In this document: one piece after another, positions 14,515 to 23,285 of the stretch | Layout: every line of letters starts with the position of its first letter | How positions within the stretch are numbered: position 1 is the first letter of the stretch | Assembly (NCBI GenBank): GCA_965276835.1 | Contig: OZ255631.1 | Location: 4,836,001 to 4,900,000 of the forward strand | DNA from: BOG-932 sp965276835 | Lineage (GTDB): Bacteria > Pseudomonadota > Alphaproteobacteria > BOG-932 > Roseiterribacteraceae | Reading direction: 5' to 3' | DNA length: 64,000 bases | Position numbers and translations under genes: made by a program | Notes under the pieces: generated by a model | Told to the model about the DNA's origin: nothing | What the model saw: the letters and a program-made list of their open reading frames with translations, nothing else | The model's database searches: none

Positions 14515-15815
14515 CCGACAGCTTGGTCAAAGGCTGGTGCCCCGGTGCGCTTCGCCCGATGGAAAGCGGCGACGGGCTGATCGTCCGTTTGAAGCTGACG
14601 GGCGGCATCGTGCCACTCGATCTAGCGGCGAAGATCGCCGATTGGTCAAAGCGTTGGGGCAATGGCCAGATCGACCTGACGAGCCGCGCGAACTTGCAGA
14701 TTCGTGGGATGACCGAGGCGGATATCGAACCCTTGCAGGATGCGATGGCTGCCGCCGGCCTGCTCGACGTCAGTTCGGAGGGTGAGGCGGTGCGCAACGT
14801 GATCGCCAGCCCGTTGGCGGGAATCGATCCGGACGCGCTGCTGGATATCCGTCCTGTCGTTGCGGCGCTCGAGGCGCGGCTGACGTTGGATGATCGGCTA
14901 CACGGGCTGCCGGCGAAATTCTGCTGGTTGGTCGATGACGGTGGTTCGTTCCCGCTGGATGATGTTCGCGCGGATGTACGGTTTGAGGCGATTTCGGCGA
15001 CCACGTTCGCGGTAGTTTTGGACGGCTCGGATAACGGGTTCAGGCCGGTTTCGACCAACGAAGTGTCTAACGCCGCAGCACGGATCGCGATAGCGTTCAG
15101 ACTCAGTGGCGCACGCAGAATGCGCGATCATTCAGACACCACTGCAATAGCCCAGGCGGCGGGTTTAAAAGCCCTCGCCCGCCTCAGCGGGAGAGGGTGG
15201 TGCGAAGCGTCGGGTGAGGGTGCAGGGGATTTTAAAGACATAAGCACCCTCACCCTCCCGTCCAAAGCGACGGGTCCCTCCCTCTCCCGCGCTGCGGGCG
15301 AGGGGCTTTTTCTTGCAGGCGTCGGTCTGCCGTTCGGGCGAATTGCAGCTTCCGATCTTCTGCAGTTGGCTAAGAACGCAGCGGCCGGTGGCGCATCCGA
15401 ACTTCGCCTCACGCCCTGGCGCACGATCCTCATCCCGCTGCCGACGCACGACAGCGCACAATCCCTCGCCGAAGCTCTGTCATCCGGCAGCTTCATCCTC
15501 GACCCCGGCGACCCGCGCCTGCGCGTTGCCGCCTGCGTCGGCGCGCCGGCCTGTCCGCGCGCGACGACCGATGTGCGCGCCGATGCTGCCCGATTGGCGG
15601 CGCTGGTACGGCCGGGCGATCTGTTGCATGTCTCCGGCTGCGCCAAGGGCTGCGCGCATCCGCGTGCGGCAGCGGTGACGCTGGTGGGCGACGGCGGCGC
15701 CTATAATCTGGTATGCGGCGGCTCGCCCGGCGATCAACCTGTTCGCACCGGGCTCACCGTCGATAAGGCTGAGCAAGAGTTGCGCCGGATCATGGATGAG
15801 GGACAAACGGCTTGA
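14511..15815 (+). CDS. cobG: CobG, precorrin-3B synthase
   Basis: A 434-residue member of the sulfite/nitrite reductase family that uses O2 and an iron-sulfur centre to make precorrin-3B, the ring-contraction step of the aerobic pathway. The ferredoxin-like half begins KGWCPGALRPMESGDGLIVR and continues with LTSRANLQIRGM. The four cluster cysteines are in CVGAPACPRATTD and SGCAKGCAHP. Residues 219-267 are not family sequence: they are encoded by a 144-bp palindromic repeat inserted in frame (15167-15310), and without them the protein has the usual length near 386. It overlaps cobN (ATGA) and cobH (TTGA). Confidence 0.95.
   Translation: MTDSLVKGWCPGALRPMESGDGLIVRLKLTGGIVPLDLAAKIADWSKRWGNGQIDLTSRANLQIRGMTEADIEPLQDAMAAAGLLDVSSEGEAVRNVIASPLAGIDPDALLDIRPVVAALEARLTLDDRLHGLPAKFCWLVDDGGSFPLDDVRADVRFEAISATTFAVVLDGSDNGFRPVSTNEVSNAAARIAIAFRLSGARRMRDHSDTTAIAQAAGLKALARLSGRGWCEASGEGAGDFKDISTLTLPSKATGPSLSRAAGEGLFLAGVGLPFGRIAASDLLQLAKNAAAGGASELRLTPWRTILIPLPTHDSAQSLAEALSSGSFILDPGDPRLRVAACVGAPACPRATTDVRADAARLAALVRPGDLLHVSGCAKGCAHPRAAAVTLVGDGGAYNLVCGGSPGDQPVRTGLTVDKAEQELRRIMDEGQTA
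15167..15310. repeat. 144-bp palindromic element inserted in frame in cobG
   Basis: The outer arms AAAAGCCCTCGCCCGC and GCGGGCGAGGGGCTTTT are inverted copies with one extra base, extended by GCGGGAGAGGG against CCCTCTCCCGC. Nested arms GGGTGAGGGTGC and GCACCCTCACCC lie inside. The length is 48 codons exactly, with no stop in the cobG frame. Confidence 0.85.
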
Positions 15816-16441
15816 CGGCGCACGATTACATCAAGGACGGCGCGGAGATTTACCGCCGGTCGTTCGCCATTATCCGCGCGGAGGCGGACCTTGCTCGCTT
15901 CGCGGCGGAGGAAGAGCGCGTGGCCGTCCGCATCATCCATGCCAGCGGCATGGTCGAGGTTGCGTCCGATATCGCCGTTTCGCCGGGCGCGGCGTTGGCC
16001 GGCATCCGGGCGCTGGAGGCGGGTGCGCCGATCCTGTGCGACGCGAAGATGGTGTCCAACGGGGTGACCCGCGCGCGATTGCCCGCCGATAATCCGGTGA
16101 TCTGCACCTTAGACGATCCCTCCGTCGCTACGCTGGCCGCCGAGATGGGCACGACCCGCACGGCGGCGGCGATGGAGTTTTGGCGCGACCGGTTGGGCGG
16201 AGCGGTCGTCGCCATCGGCAATGCGCCGACGGCCCTGTTCAGGCTGCTGGAGATGCTGGATGCGGGCGCACCGATGCCGGCCTGCGTCATCGGCATGCCG
16301 GTCGGCTTCGTCGGCGCGGCGGAATCCAAGGAAGCTCTGATCGCCGACGGCCGCGTGCCCTTTATCGTCGTGCGCGGCCGCAAGGGTGGCAGCGCGATGA
16401 CGGCGGCGACGATCAACGCACTGGCGAGCGCTAAGGAATGA
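15812..16441 (+). CDS. cobH: CobH, precorrin-8X methylmutase
   Basis: A 209-residue protein covering the whole CobH/CbiC family. It moves the C11 methyl group to C12 and yields hydrogenobyrinic acid. The catalytic histidine is in RIIHASGMVEV near residue 43, and GAPILCDAKMV and GMPVGFVGAAESK are further family blocks. The start is TTG, overlapping the cobG stop (TTGA), which fits translational coupling. The stop overlaps the cobI start. Confidence 0.95.
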   Translation: MTAHDYIKDGAEIYRRSFAIIRAEADLARFAAEEERVAVRIIHASGMVEVASDIAVSPGAALAGIRALEAGAPILCDAKMVSNGVTRARLPADNPVICTLDDPSVATLAAEMGTTRTAAAMEFWRDRLGGAVVAIGNAPTALFRLLEMLDAGAPMPACVIGMPVGFVGAAESKEALIADGRVPFIVVRGRKGGSAMTAATINALASAKE

Positions 16442-17163
16442 CGGGCCGACTCTATGGCATCGGGCTTGGCCCAGGCGATCCGGAGTTGATGACGGTCAAG
16501 GCGCTCCGCCTGATCCAGTCGACCCCGGTCATCAGCTATTTCGCCAAAGCCGGGCGGCGCGGCAATGCGCGCGGCATCATCGACCAGTGGATGACGGGCA
16601 AGGTGACGGAGGTGCCGCTCTATTACCCGATGACGACCGAGCATGCTTTCGACAGCCCGGTCTATGTCGTGGTGCTGGCGAAATTCTATGAGGATGCGGC
16701 TGCGACACTGTCGGCGCATCTCGATGCCGGTCAGGACGTGGCGTTGCTCGCCGAGGGTGACCCGATGTTCTACGGGTCGTTCATGCATCTCTATATCCGC
16801 CTGCGCGACCGCTATCCGGTGACCTTGGTGCCCGGTGTGACCGGCATGGCCGGCTGCTGGTCGGTGGCAGGCGCGCCGATGACCTGGGGCGACGACACCA
16901 TGGCGGTGCTGCCGGGGACGCTGTCGGCTGAGGCGTTGACCGAGAAGCTGCGCGGCACGGATGCTGCCGTGATCATGAAATTGGGCCGCAATTTCGCGAA
17001 AGTACGCGCGGCGGTCGCCGAGGCCGGGCTGCTCGATCGCGCTATCTATGTCGAACGCGGCACGATGGCGGACGAGCTGGTGATGCGACTCAGCGAAAAG
17101 ACAGATGGGCAGGCGCCCTATTTTTCCCTGATCCTGATCCCCGGCCAGGGAAGGCGGCCGTGA
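16438..17163 (+). CDS. cobI: CobI, precorrin-2 C20-methyltransferase
   Basis: A 241-residue tetrapyrrole methylase that adds a methyl group at C20 of precorrin-2 from S-adenosylmethionine. The N-terminal glycine-rich motif GIGLGPGDPELMTVKALR, the second motif LLAEGDPMFYGSF and VPGVTGMAGCW are all present and in normal order. It overlaps cobH by ATGA and cobJ by GTGA. Its immediate neighbour cobG acts on its product. Confidence 0.96.
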   Translation: MTGRLYGIGLGPGDPELMTVKALRLIQSTPVISYFAKAGRRGNARGIIDQWMTGKVTEVPLYYPMTTEHAFDSPVYVVVLAKFYEDAAATLSAHLDAGQDVALLAEGDPMFYGSFMHLYIRLRDRYPVTLVPGVTGMAGCWSVAGAPMTWGDDTMAVLPGTLSAEALTEKLRGTDAAVIMKLGRNFAKVRAAVAEAGLLDRAIYVERGTMADELVMRLSEKTDGQAPYFSLILIPGQGRRP

Positions 17164-17921
17164 CGGGGCGGCTGTTCATCGTCGGCCTGGGTCCCGGTCC
17201 AGACCGTTGGATCGTGCCGGAGGCGACGGCGGCGCTTGAGACGGCCACCGACGTGGTCGGCTATCAGCCTTATATCGACCGCCTGCCCGAGCGCGGCGGA
17301 CAGCGGCGACATGGCAGCGACAATCGGGTCGAGATCAATCGGGCGCGCGATGCGTTGGCGATGGCCGCCGACGGCCGGGCCGTCGCAGTCGTGTCGGGCG
17401 GTGACCCCGGCGTATTTGCGATGGCGGCTGCGGTGTTCGAGGCGGTCGAGGCCGGTGCACCAGCTTGGCATGACCTGGATATCACCGTCATCCCCGGCGT
17501 GTCGGCGATGCAGGCGGCCGCGGCCCGTCTGGGCGCACCGCTGGGTCACGATTTCTGCGCGATCTCGCTCTCGGACAATCTGAAACCCTGGAACATCGTC
17601 GAGCGCCGGTTGCGTGCCGCCGCGGACGGCGACTTCGTGATCGCGATCTATAACCCGGCATCGAAGGCTCGGCCGGATCGCATTCATCAGGCGTTCGATC
17701 TGTTGCGTGGCATCAAAGGCGGAACGACGCCGGTCGCATTTGCGCGTGCGGTCGGGCGGCCGGACGAGGCAATCACGCTGACCACGCTCGGCGATGCCGA
17801 TCCGGGCGTTGCCGACATGAGCACGCTGGTCGTGATCGGCTCCAGCGAGACGCGGTTTATCGACCGGTCCGGCAGGCAGCCCTGGCTGCTGACGCCCCGG
17901 ACCTATGGGGCAGGCCGATGA
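17160..17921 (+). CDS. cobJ: CobJ, precorrin-3B C17-methyltransferase
   Basis: A 253-residue tetrapyrrole methylase that methylates C17 and contracts the ring of precorrin-3B. The start is GTG within the cobI stop. Motifs include FIVGLGPGPDRWIVPEA, VSGGDPGVFAMAAAVFE, VIPGVSAMQAAAARLG and AIYNPASKARP. The last 19 bp overlap the tail of cobK on the other strand. Confidence 0.95.
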   Translation: MTGRLFIVGLGPGPDRWIVPEATAALETATDVVGYQPYIDRLPERGGQRRHGSDNRVEINRARDALAMAADGRAVAVVSGGDPGVFAMAAAVFEAVEAGAPAWHDLDITVIPGVSAMQAAAARLGAPLGHDFCAISLSDNLKPWNIVERRLRAAADGDFVIAIYNPASKARPDRIHQAFDLLRGIKGGTTPVAFARAVGRPDEAITLTTLGDADPGVADMSTLVVIGSSETRFIDRSGRQPWLLTPRTYGAGR

Positions 17922-18649
17922 GCCAGCGCCCAAGCGGTAATCGCATCCAGGCTTTCGAACGCCGGTACGTCCGGCGGCCGCGGCCGCTCGACCATGATCA
18001 CCTCGATACTCAGCGCGCGGGCGGCAGCAAGCTTGGCGGCCGTCGCCTTGCCGCCGCTGTTCTTGGTGACCAGCACGTCGATACGCTCGCCCTGCATCAG
18101 TGCTGTTTCCTCATCGACGGTGAATGGGCCGCGCGCCAAGATCAGCCGGTGGTCCCGCAAGGCGATGACGGCGTCGGGCGGGTCGATGCTGCGGACCAGA
18201 TAGTGATGCTGTGGTGCGGTGGCGAACGCGGAAAGCTGCAAACTGCCGATAGTCAGGAACGCGCGCCGGGGCACTTCGCCCAGGGCTTGTGCCGCTTCTT
18301 CCATGGTGGGAACCATCGTCCAATGGTCACCCGGTACCGGTCGCCAAGCCGCGCGGGTAAACAGCGCCAACGGAATGTCCAGGGCACGGCAGGCCTCGGC
18401 GGCGTTCCCGGACATTTGCGCGGCGAAGGGATGGGTCGCGTCGATCACGGCGTCGATCTTCTCGCCGGTCAAATAGGCCTTCAGCCCGTCGACTCCGCCG
18501 AAGCCGCCGGTGCGATACGGTATCGGCGGAAGCACCGGATTCTCGGTACGGCCCGCCAGCGACAGGATTGGGTCCAGGTCCGCCCAGCCTTCGACAGCGC
18601 GGGCCAGCGCGCTCGCCTCGGTGGTGCCGCCCAGAATCAGAAGTCGCAT
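17903..18649 (-). CDS. cobK: CobK, precorrin-6A reductase
   Basis: A 248-residue NADPH-dependent reductase that reduces precorrin-6A. It opens with the nucleotide-binding stretch MRLLILGGTTEASALA and has DATHPFAAQMSGNA, the family hallmark, then RAFLTIGSLQLSAF and LVTKNSGGKATAAKL. ATG 18649 has AAGGA seven bases upstream; ATG 18655 leaves too little space. It is the only gene within the cob operon on the opposite strand, overlapping cobJ tail to tail and diverging from cobL within 17 bp. Confidence 0.95.
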   Translation of the reverse strand: MRLLILGGTTEASALARAVEGWADLDPILSLAGRTENPVLPPIPYRTGGFGGVDGLKAYLTGEKIDAVIDATHPFAAQMSGNAAEACRALDIPLALFTRAAWRPVPGDHWTMVPTMEEAAQALGEVPRRAFLTIGSLQLSAFATAPQHHYLVRSIDPPDAVIALRDHRLILARGPFTVDEETALMQGERIDVLVTKNSGGKATAAKLAAARALSIEVIMVERPRPPDVPAFESLDAITAWALAHRPAP

Positions 18650-18666
18650 CGCCATATCCTTGAAGG

Positions 18667-19893
18667 GTGGCCGCATTGAACGCCCCCGGACGCTGGCTGT
18701 CGATCATCGGCATCGGGGAGGACGGGGTTGCCGGCCTGTCTCCTGCCGCAAGGGCGCTGATAGCGCAAGCCGGCCTTGTCGTCGGCGGGCAGCGGCACCT
18801 GGATTTTCTAGGCGACCTGGCGACCGGCGAACGGTTGGCCTGGCCGTCGCCGATGCACGATGCATTCCCCGCCATACTCGCCCGTCGCGGCGGCCCCGTC
18901 GCCGTCGTCGCCACCGGCGACCCGTTCTTCTATGGCGTCGGCTCGCTGCTTGCCGCGCAGGTGCCGGCGGGCGAGATAGTCTGCCTGCCGGGTATTTCAG
19001 CCTTCAGCCTCGCGGCCAGCCGCCTGGGTTGGGCGCAGCAGGATTGCGCGCTGGTGACGCTGCATGGCCGGGCGTTGGAGAGGGTGCTTCCGGTGCTTCA
19101 GCCGAATTCCCGGGTGCTTGTCCTGTCGTGGGACAGCGCAACTCCAACCAGACTGGCCGAACTGCTGGCGCGTTATGGTTTCGGCGACACCCGGATGACT
19201 GTATGTGAGGCAATGGGCGGGCCGGACGAACGCCTGCGGGCAACGCTTGCTAAAGATTTTGCACTGGGCGGCATTGCAGCGCTGAACTTGATCGCGCTGG
19301 ACATTCCAGCTTGCCCAGGCGCGCGGGTCATTCCACTCACGCCCGGCCTGCCCGACGACTGGTTCGAACATGACGGGCAACTGACCAAGCGGGAGGTTCG
19401 CGCGGTGACGCTGGCTGCGCTGGAGCCGCATCGCGGCGGGTTGTTGTGGGATATCGGCGCCGGGTCGGGTTCGATCGGCATCGAATGGATGCTGTGCCAT
19501 CCCGCGAACCAGGCAATCGCGATTGAGCGAGATGAAGCCCGGGCTGGGCGGATCGCCCGCAACGCGGCGTCGCTTGGCGTTCCCGACCTCAGTATCGTCG
19601 AAGGCGTCGCGCCGGCAATGCTTACAAATCTGCCGACGCCGGATGCCGTTTTCATTGGCGGCGGCGCGACCCATGCGGGCGTGATCGACGCGGCACTGGC
19701 GGCGCTGTCCGTCGGCGGCCGGCTGGTCGTGAACGGTGTGACCATCGAAACCCAGTCCGCGTTGGCCAGCCGGTTCAAGACGCTGGGCGGCGACCTGCGC
19801 ACCATCCAGATTTCCCATGCCGACCCGGTCGGCGGTTTCCACGGCATGCGTCCGGCCCTGCCGGTCACGCAGTGGGCGGTGACCAAATCGTGA
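18667..19893 (+). CDS. cobL: CobL, precorrin-6Y C5,15-methyltransferase (decarboxylating)
   Basis: A 408-residue two-domain enzyme. The N-terminal CbiE-like methylase (about 1-205) has SIIGIGEDGVAGLSPAARAL and ATGDPFFYGVG. After DGQLTKREVRAVTLAALEP comes the CbiT-like domain with the SAM site WDIGAGSGSIGIEW. Together they methylate C5 and C15 and remove the acetate carboxyl of precorrin-6B. The frame begins at GTG 18667; TTG 18676 has a better spaced GAAGGG and may be the true start. The stop overlaps cobE as GTGA. Confidence 0.94.
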   Translation: MAALNAPGRWLSIIGIGEDGVAGLSPAARALIAQAGLVVGGQRHLDFLGDLATGERLAWPSPMHDAFPAILARRGGPVAVVATGDPFFYGVGSLLAAQVPAGEIVCLPGISAFSLAASRLGWAQQDCALVTLHGRALERVLPVLQPNSRVLVLSWDSATPTRLAELLARYGFGDTRMTVCEAMGGPDERLRATLAKDFALGGIAALNLIALDIPACPGARVIPLTPGLPDDWFEHDGQLTKREVRAVTLAALEPHRGGLLWDIGAGSGSIGIEWMLCHPANQAIAIERDEARAGRIARNAASLGVPDLSIVEGVAPAMLTNLPTPDAVFIGGGATHAGVIDAALAALSVGGRLVVNGVTIETQSALASRFKTLGGDLRTIQISHADPVGGFHGMRPALPVTQWAVTKS

Positions 19894-20351
19894 GCGGACG
19901 CGTCGCCATCGGTGTCGGCTGCCGCAAGGGCTGCTCGGCTGACGCCATCGAGATCCTGATTCACAGGGCGTTAACGCTCATTCCGTCATTCCCGCGAAGG
20001 CGGGAATCCATGATGGGGCACCGCGAAGGCGGGGAAATGGATTCCCCCCTAAGCGGGAATGACGATCCTTTTGACATTGCCGGACTGTTCACGTTGGTCG
20101 ACAAGCAGAGCGAACCCGGCCTTGCCGAGGCCGCGAAGCGGCTGGACCTTCCCCTGACTTTCCTGTCGCGCGAGACGCTGCGCGCACAGGCGGTTCGTGT
20201 CCAAACCGCCGCGCCACACGCTGAAGCCGCGTTCGGCGTCCCATCGGTCGCGGAGGCTGCGGCGCTGGCGGGTGCAGGGCCAGACGCCGTTCTGATCCTG
20301 GGGCGTATCGCTGAAGGCGGCGCCACCTGCGCCGTTGCACGCGCCCCATGA
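19890..20351 (+). CDS. cobE: CobE-like cobalamin biosynthesis protein with an in-frame repeat
   Basis: A 153-residue protein starting at a GTG that overlaps the cobL stop. RVAIGVGCRKGCSADAIE at the N-terminus and FGVPSVAEAAAL in the second half are CobE/CbiG C-terminal features. CobE binds pathway intermediates around the CobF/CobM steps; its exact role is unsettled. About 27 residues near 32-58 (including SFPRRRES and DSPLSGNDD) come from a palindromic repeat, not from the family. Without them the length is about 126, as expected. The last four bases overlap the cobM start. Confidence 0.85.
   Translation: MSGRVAIGVGCRKGCSADAIEILIHRALTLIPSFPRRRESMMGHREGGEMDSPLSGNDDPFDIAGLFTLVDKQSEPGLAEAAKRLDLPLTFLSRETLRAQAVRVQTAAPHAEAAFGVPSVAEAAALAGAGPDAVLILGRIAEGGATCAVARAP
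19984..20064. repeat. 81-bp palindromic element inserted in frame in cobE
   Basis: CGTCATTCCCGC (19984-19995) and GCGGGAATGACG (20053-20064) are perfect inverted ends; GGGAATCCAT and ATGGATTCCC pair inside. The core GCGAAGGCGGG occurs twice. The length is exactly 27 codons, so the cobE frame is preserved. The sequence matches the widespread dispersed type that is usually intergenic in proteobacteria. Confidence 0.85.
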
Positions 20352-21139
20352 CAGTCCATTTTATCGGCGCCGGTCCTGGCGCGCCTGACCTTATCACCGT
20401 GCGCGGGCGGGACCTGATCGCGCGTTGTCAGGTCTGTCTCTATGCCGGCTCGCTGGTGCCGGCGGCGCTGCTGGCCTATTGCCCGCCCGGCACGCGGATC
20501 GTCGATACGGCGCCATTGTCGCTGGATCAGATCGAGGCCGAATTCCAGGCGGCGTACGATGCGGGTCAGGACGTCGCCCGCCTGCATTCCGGCGACCTGT
20601 CGGTGTGGAGCGCGATGGGCGAGCAGCTCCGCCGGCTGGAGCGGCTGGGCATTCCCTATACCGTGACCCCCGGTGTGCCGTCCTTCGCCGCCGCCGCCGC
20701 GACGTTGGGACAGGAACTGACCTTGCCCGGCGTGGCGCAGTCGGTGGTCTTAACCCGCACGACCGGGCGGGCATCCGCGATGCCCGAACGCGAGACCTTG
20801 GCCGCCTTCGCCGCCACTGGCGCGACTTTGGCGATCCATCTGTCGATCCATGTGCTGGATAATGTCGTGTCGGAACTGACCCCGTTCTATGGCGCGGATT
20901 GCGCGGTGGCGGTGGTCTATCGTGCCTCCTGGCCGGATGAGCGCGCGATCCGGGGCACCCTGACGACGATCGCCGCCCTGGTCGCCGCCAACCCGGTCGA
21001 GCGGACCGCGCTGATCCTGGTCGGCCCGGCCTTGGCGTCCCGCGATTTCCGCGAGAGCGCGCTCTACGATGCCGACTATCTGCGCCGGTTTCGGCCGGAT
21101 CGTGGGCGTGGCCTATCGGACAGCGGCAATTCTGATTAG
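20348..21139 (+). CDS. cobM: CobM, precorrin-4 C11-methyltransferase
   Basis: A 263-residue tetrapyrrole methylase adding a methyl group at C11 of precorrin-4. It starts MTVHFIGAGPGAPDLITVRG and contains LHSGDLSVWSAMGEQL, TPGVPSFAAAAA and VVLTRTTGRASAMP, all typical of CobM/CbiF. The ATG overlaps the cobE stop. A 12-bp gap separates it from cobA. Confidence 0.96.
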   Translation: MTVHFIGAGPGAPDLITVRGRDLIARCQVCLYAGSLVPAALLAYCPPGTRIVDTAPLSLDQIEAEFQAAYDAGQDVARLHSGDLSVWSAMGEQLRRLERLGIPYTVTPGVPSFAAAAATLGQELTLPGVAQSVVLTRTTGRASAMPERETLAAFAATGATLAIHLSIHVLDNVVSELTPFYGADCAVAVVYRASWPDERAIRGTLTTIAALVAANPVERTALILVGPALASRDFRESALYDADYLRRFRPDRGRGLSDSGNSD

Positions 21140-21151
21140 TTGTAATCCACG

Positions 21152-21958
21152 ATGACAGACACACGATTACAAGCCGCCTTGGCCGCATTTCCCCTGCCGG
21201 AATTCCGGCCCGGCGAGGTCTGGCTTGCCGGCGGCGGGCCAGGCGATCCGGGCTTGCTGACCTTGCACGCGGTCAATGCGCTGACCCAGGCGGACATCAT
21301 TCTTTACGACGCGTTGGTCCATGACGGTGTGTTGGCGCTGGCGCGGCCGGAGGCGGTCAGGGAGTTCGCGGGTAAGCGCGGCGGACGCCCATCGGCGCAG
21401 CAGCGCGACATTACCGAACGGCTGATCGAACTGGCGCGGCAGAATCTGCGTGTGCTGCGGCTGAAAGGCGGCGACCCGTTCGTTTTCGGGCGCGGAGGGG
21501 AGGAGGCACTCGGGCTGGTGGCTGCCGGCGTTCCGTTCCGTGTCATCCCCGGTGTCACCGCTGGTCTCGGCGGTCTCGCCTATGCCAACATCCCGGCCAC
21601 GACCCGCGACACCAATCACGGGGTCATTCTCGTGACAGGGCAGTACGCCGCCGGCAACGAGCGCAACCTGGACTGGGCTGCGGTCGCTGCGACCAAGCTG
21701 CCGATTATCCTCTATATGGGCATGAGCCGCCTGCCGGAGATTTCAGCGGCGTTGCTGGACGGCGGCATGGCGCCGGACATGCCAGTCGCCATCGTCAACA
21801 ACGCGACCACCCCGCAACAGCGGGTTTTCGTTACCACTCTCGCGCAGGCCGGTGTCGATGCCGCCGCGCAAGGGTTCGGCGCACCGTCGATCATTGCCAT
21901 CGGCGAGATGGTCCGCCTGCGCGAGGCTTTGTCACCTTTCGCGGTGTCGCTGACGTGA
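21152..21958 (+). CDS. cobA: CobA, uroporphyrinogen-III C-methyltransferase
   Basis: A 268-residue SUMT that makes precorrin-2 by methylating C2 and C7, the entry step of the pathway. Motifs are WLAGGGPGDPGLLTLHAV, ALVHDGVLALA, GKRGGRPSAQQ, RLKGGDPFVFGRGGEEA and VIPGVTAGLGG. It has only the methylase domain, so it is not a CysG or HemD fusion. Its stop overlaps the cobB GTG start. Confidence 0.96.
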   Translation: MTDTRLQAALAAFPLPEFRPGEVWLAGGGPGDPGLLTLHAVNALTQADIILYDALVHDGVLALARPEAVREFAGKRGGRPSAQQRDITERLIELARQNLRVLRLKGGDPFVFGRGGEEALGLVAAGVPFRVIPGVTAGLGGLAYANIPATTRDTNHGVILVTGQYAAGNERNLDWAAVAATKLPIILYMGMSRLPEISAALLDGGMAPDMPVAIVNNATTPQQRVFVTTLAQAGVDAAAQGFGAPSIIAIGEMVRLREALSPFAVSLT

Positions 21959-23283
21959 CAGTCGCTAATTTAACTCCGGGGCTGATGATCGCCGCGCCGC
22001 GATCGGGCAGCGGCAAGACGACCCTGATGCTTGGTCTACTCCGTGCATTGACCCGCGCGGGAGTGAAGGTCGGCAGCGCAAAATGCGGGCCGGATTATAT
22101 CGATGGGAATTTCCACCGCGCCGCGACCGGCCGGATCGGCGTCAATCTCGATTCCTGGGCGATGTCGCCAAGCCTGATCGCCGAACTGGCGGCGGGCGTC
22201 GGCGCGGATGCCGACCTGGTGATCTGCGAGGCGTCGATGGGCCTGTTCGACGGCGTGCCCGGTGCACCGGGCCGCACCGGCGCCTCGGCCGACATCGCCG
22301 CTGCGCTCGGCTGGCCGGTGTTGCTGGTGATCGACGCCTCCGGGCAGGCGCAGTCGGCGGCGGCGATCGTCAAAGGCTGTGCGACCTACGATCCGCGCAT
22401 CCGCATCGCCGGCGTCGTACTGAACAAGATCGGCAGCCCGCGTCACGCGCGGTTGGCCGGCGACGCCATTACAGCTTTGGGTATTCCGGTCGTCGGCATC
22501 CTACCACGTTCGCCGGACATCGTATTGCCGGAACGACATCTGGGGCTGGTTCAGGCAGGCGAGACCGACGATTTGGATCGGCGCCTGGATGCCATGGCGG
22601 ACTTCGTCACCGCTAATGTACAGATCGACACCATCCAGTCGCTGGCCGGGCAGGGCGCCAGCAGTGTTGCATCGAATTCTGTTGCGGCAGTCCGTCCGCC
22701 GGGTCAACGAATCGCGATCGCCCAGGATGCGGCGTTCTCGTTCCTCTATCCGCACATGCTGCAAGGTTGGCGGACCGCGGGGGCGGAAATGTCGTTTTTC
22801 TCGCCGCTGGCTGACGAGGCTCCCGATTCATTGTGCGACGCCTGCTGGCTGCCCGGTGGCTATCCGGAACTGCATGCCGACAGGCTGGCCAACGCCGGCG
22901 GTTTCAAGACCGGCCTGCGGCAATTCGCTGAATCTCGGCCGGTCCACGGCGAGTGCGGCGGCTATATGGTCTTGGGCCGAACCCTGACCGATGCGAGCGG
23001 CACCGCACATTCGATGGCCGGTCTGCTCGGCGTTTCAACCAGCTTCGCTAAACGAAAATTGCATTTGGGTTACCGTACCGCGCGGCTTCTGGAAGACGGT
23101 TGCCTTGGCCACGCGGGCACCGAACTGCGCGGGCATGAATTCCACTATGCCAGCATCGAAGACACCGGCGACGACCTTGCCCTGGCGACCGTCACGGATG
23201 CCTATGGCGGTGAGCCAACGCCAGCCGGCGGCCGACGCGGGCATGTTTCCGGCGGTTTCTTCCACTTGATCGCGGCGGCCTGA
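21955..23283 (+). CDS. cobB: CobB, hydrogenobyrinic acid a,c-diamide synthase
   Basis: A 442-residue ATP- and glutamine-dependent amidotransferase that amidates the a and c carboxylates. The N-terminal P-loop is APRSGSGKTTLMLGL, followed by the synthetase signature CGPDYIDGNFHRAATGR. The C-terminal class I glutaminase-like domain holds the catalytic cysteine in VHGECGGYMVLG and a histidine in GFFHLIA near the end. The start is GTG within the cobA stop. Confidence 0.95.
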   Translation: MTVANLTPGLMIAAPRSGSGKTTLMLGLLRALTRAGVKVGSAKCGPDYIDGNFHRAATGRIGVNLDSWAMSPSLIAELAAGVGADADLVICEASMGLFDGVPGAPGRTGASADIAAALGWPVLLVIDASGQAQSAAAIVKGCATYDPRIRIAGVVLNKIGSPRHARLAGDAITALGIPVVGILPRSPDIVLPERHLGLVQAGETDDLDRRLDAMADFVTANVQIDTIQSLAGQGASSVASNSVAAVRPPGQRIAIAQDAAFSFLYPHMLQGWRTAGAEMSFFSPLADEAPDSLCDACWLPGGYPELHADRLANAGGFKTGLRQFAESRPVHGECGGYMVLGRTLTDASGTAHSMAGLLGVSTSFAKRKLHLGYRTARLLEDGCLGHAGTELRGHEFHYASIEDTGDDLALATVTDAYGGEPTPAGGRRGHVSGGFFHLIAAA

Positions 23284-23285
23284 CC

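Noticed and set aside
15167..15310. Transposon or intrinsic terminator inside cobG
   Set aside because: No transposase, no target duplication seen, and the reading frame is open across it, so a palindromic repeat insertion is a better explanation.
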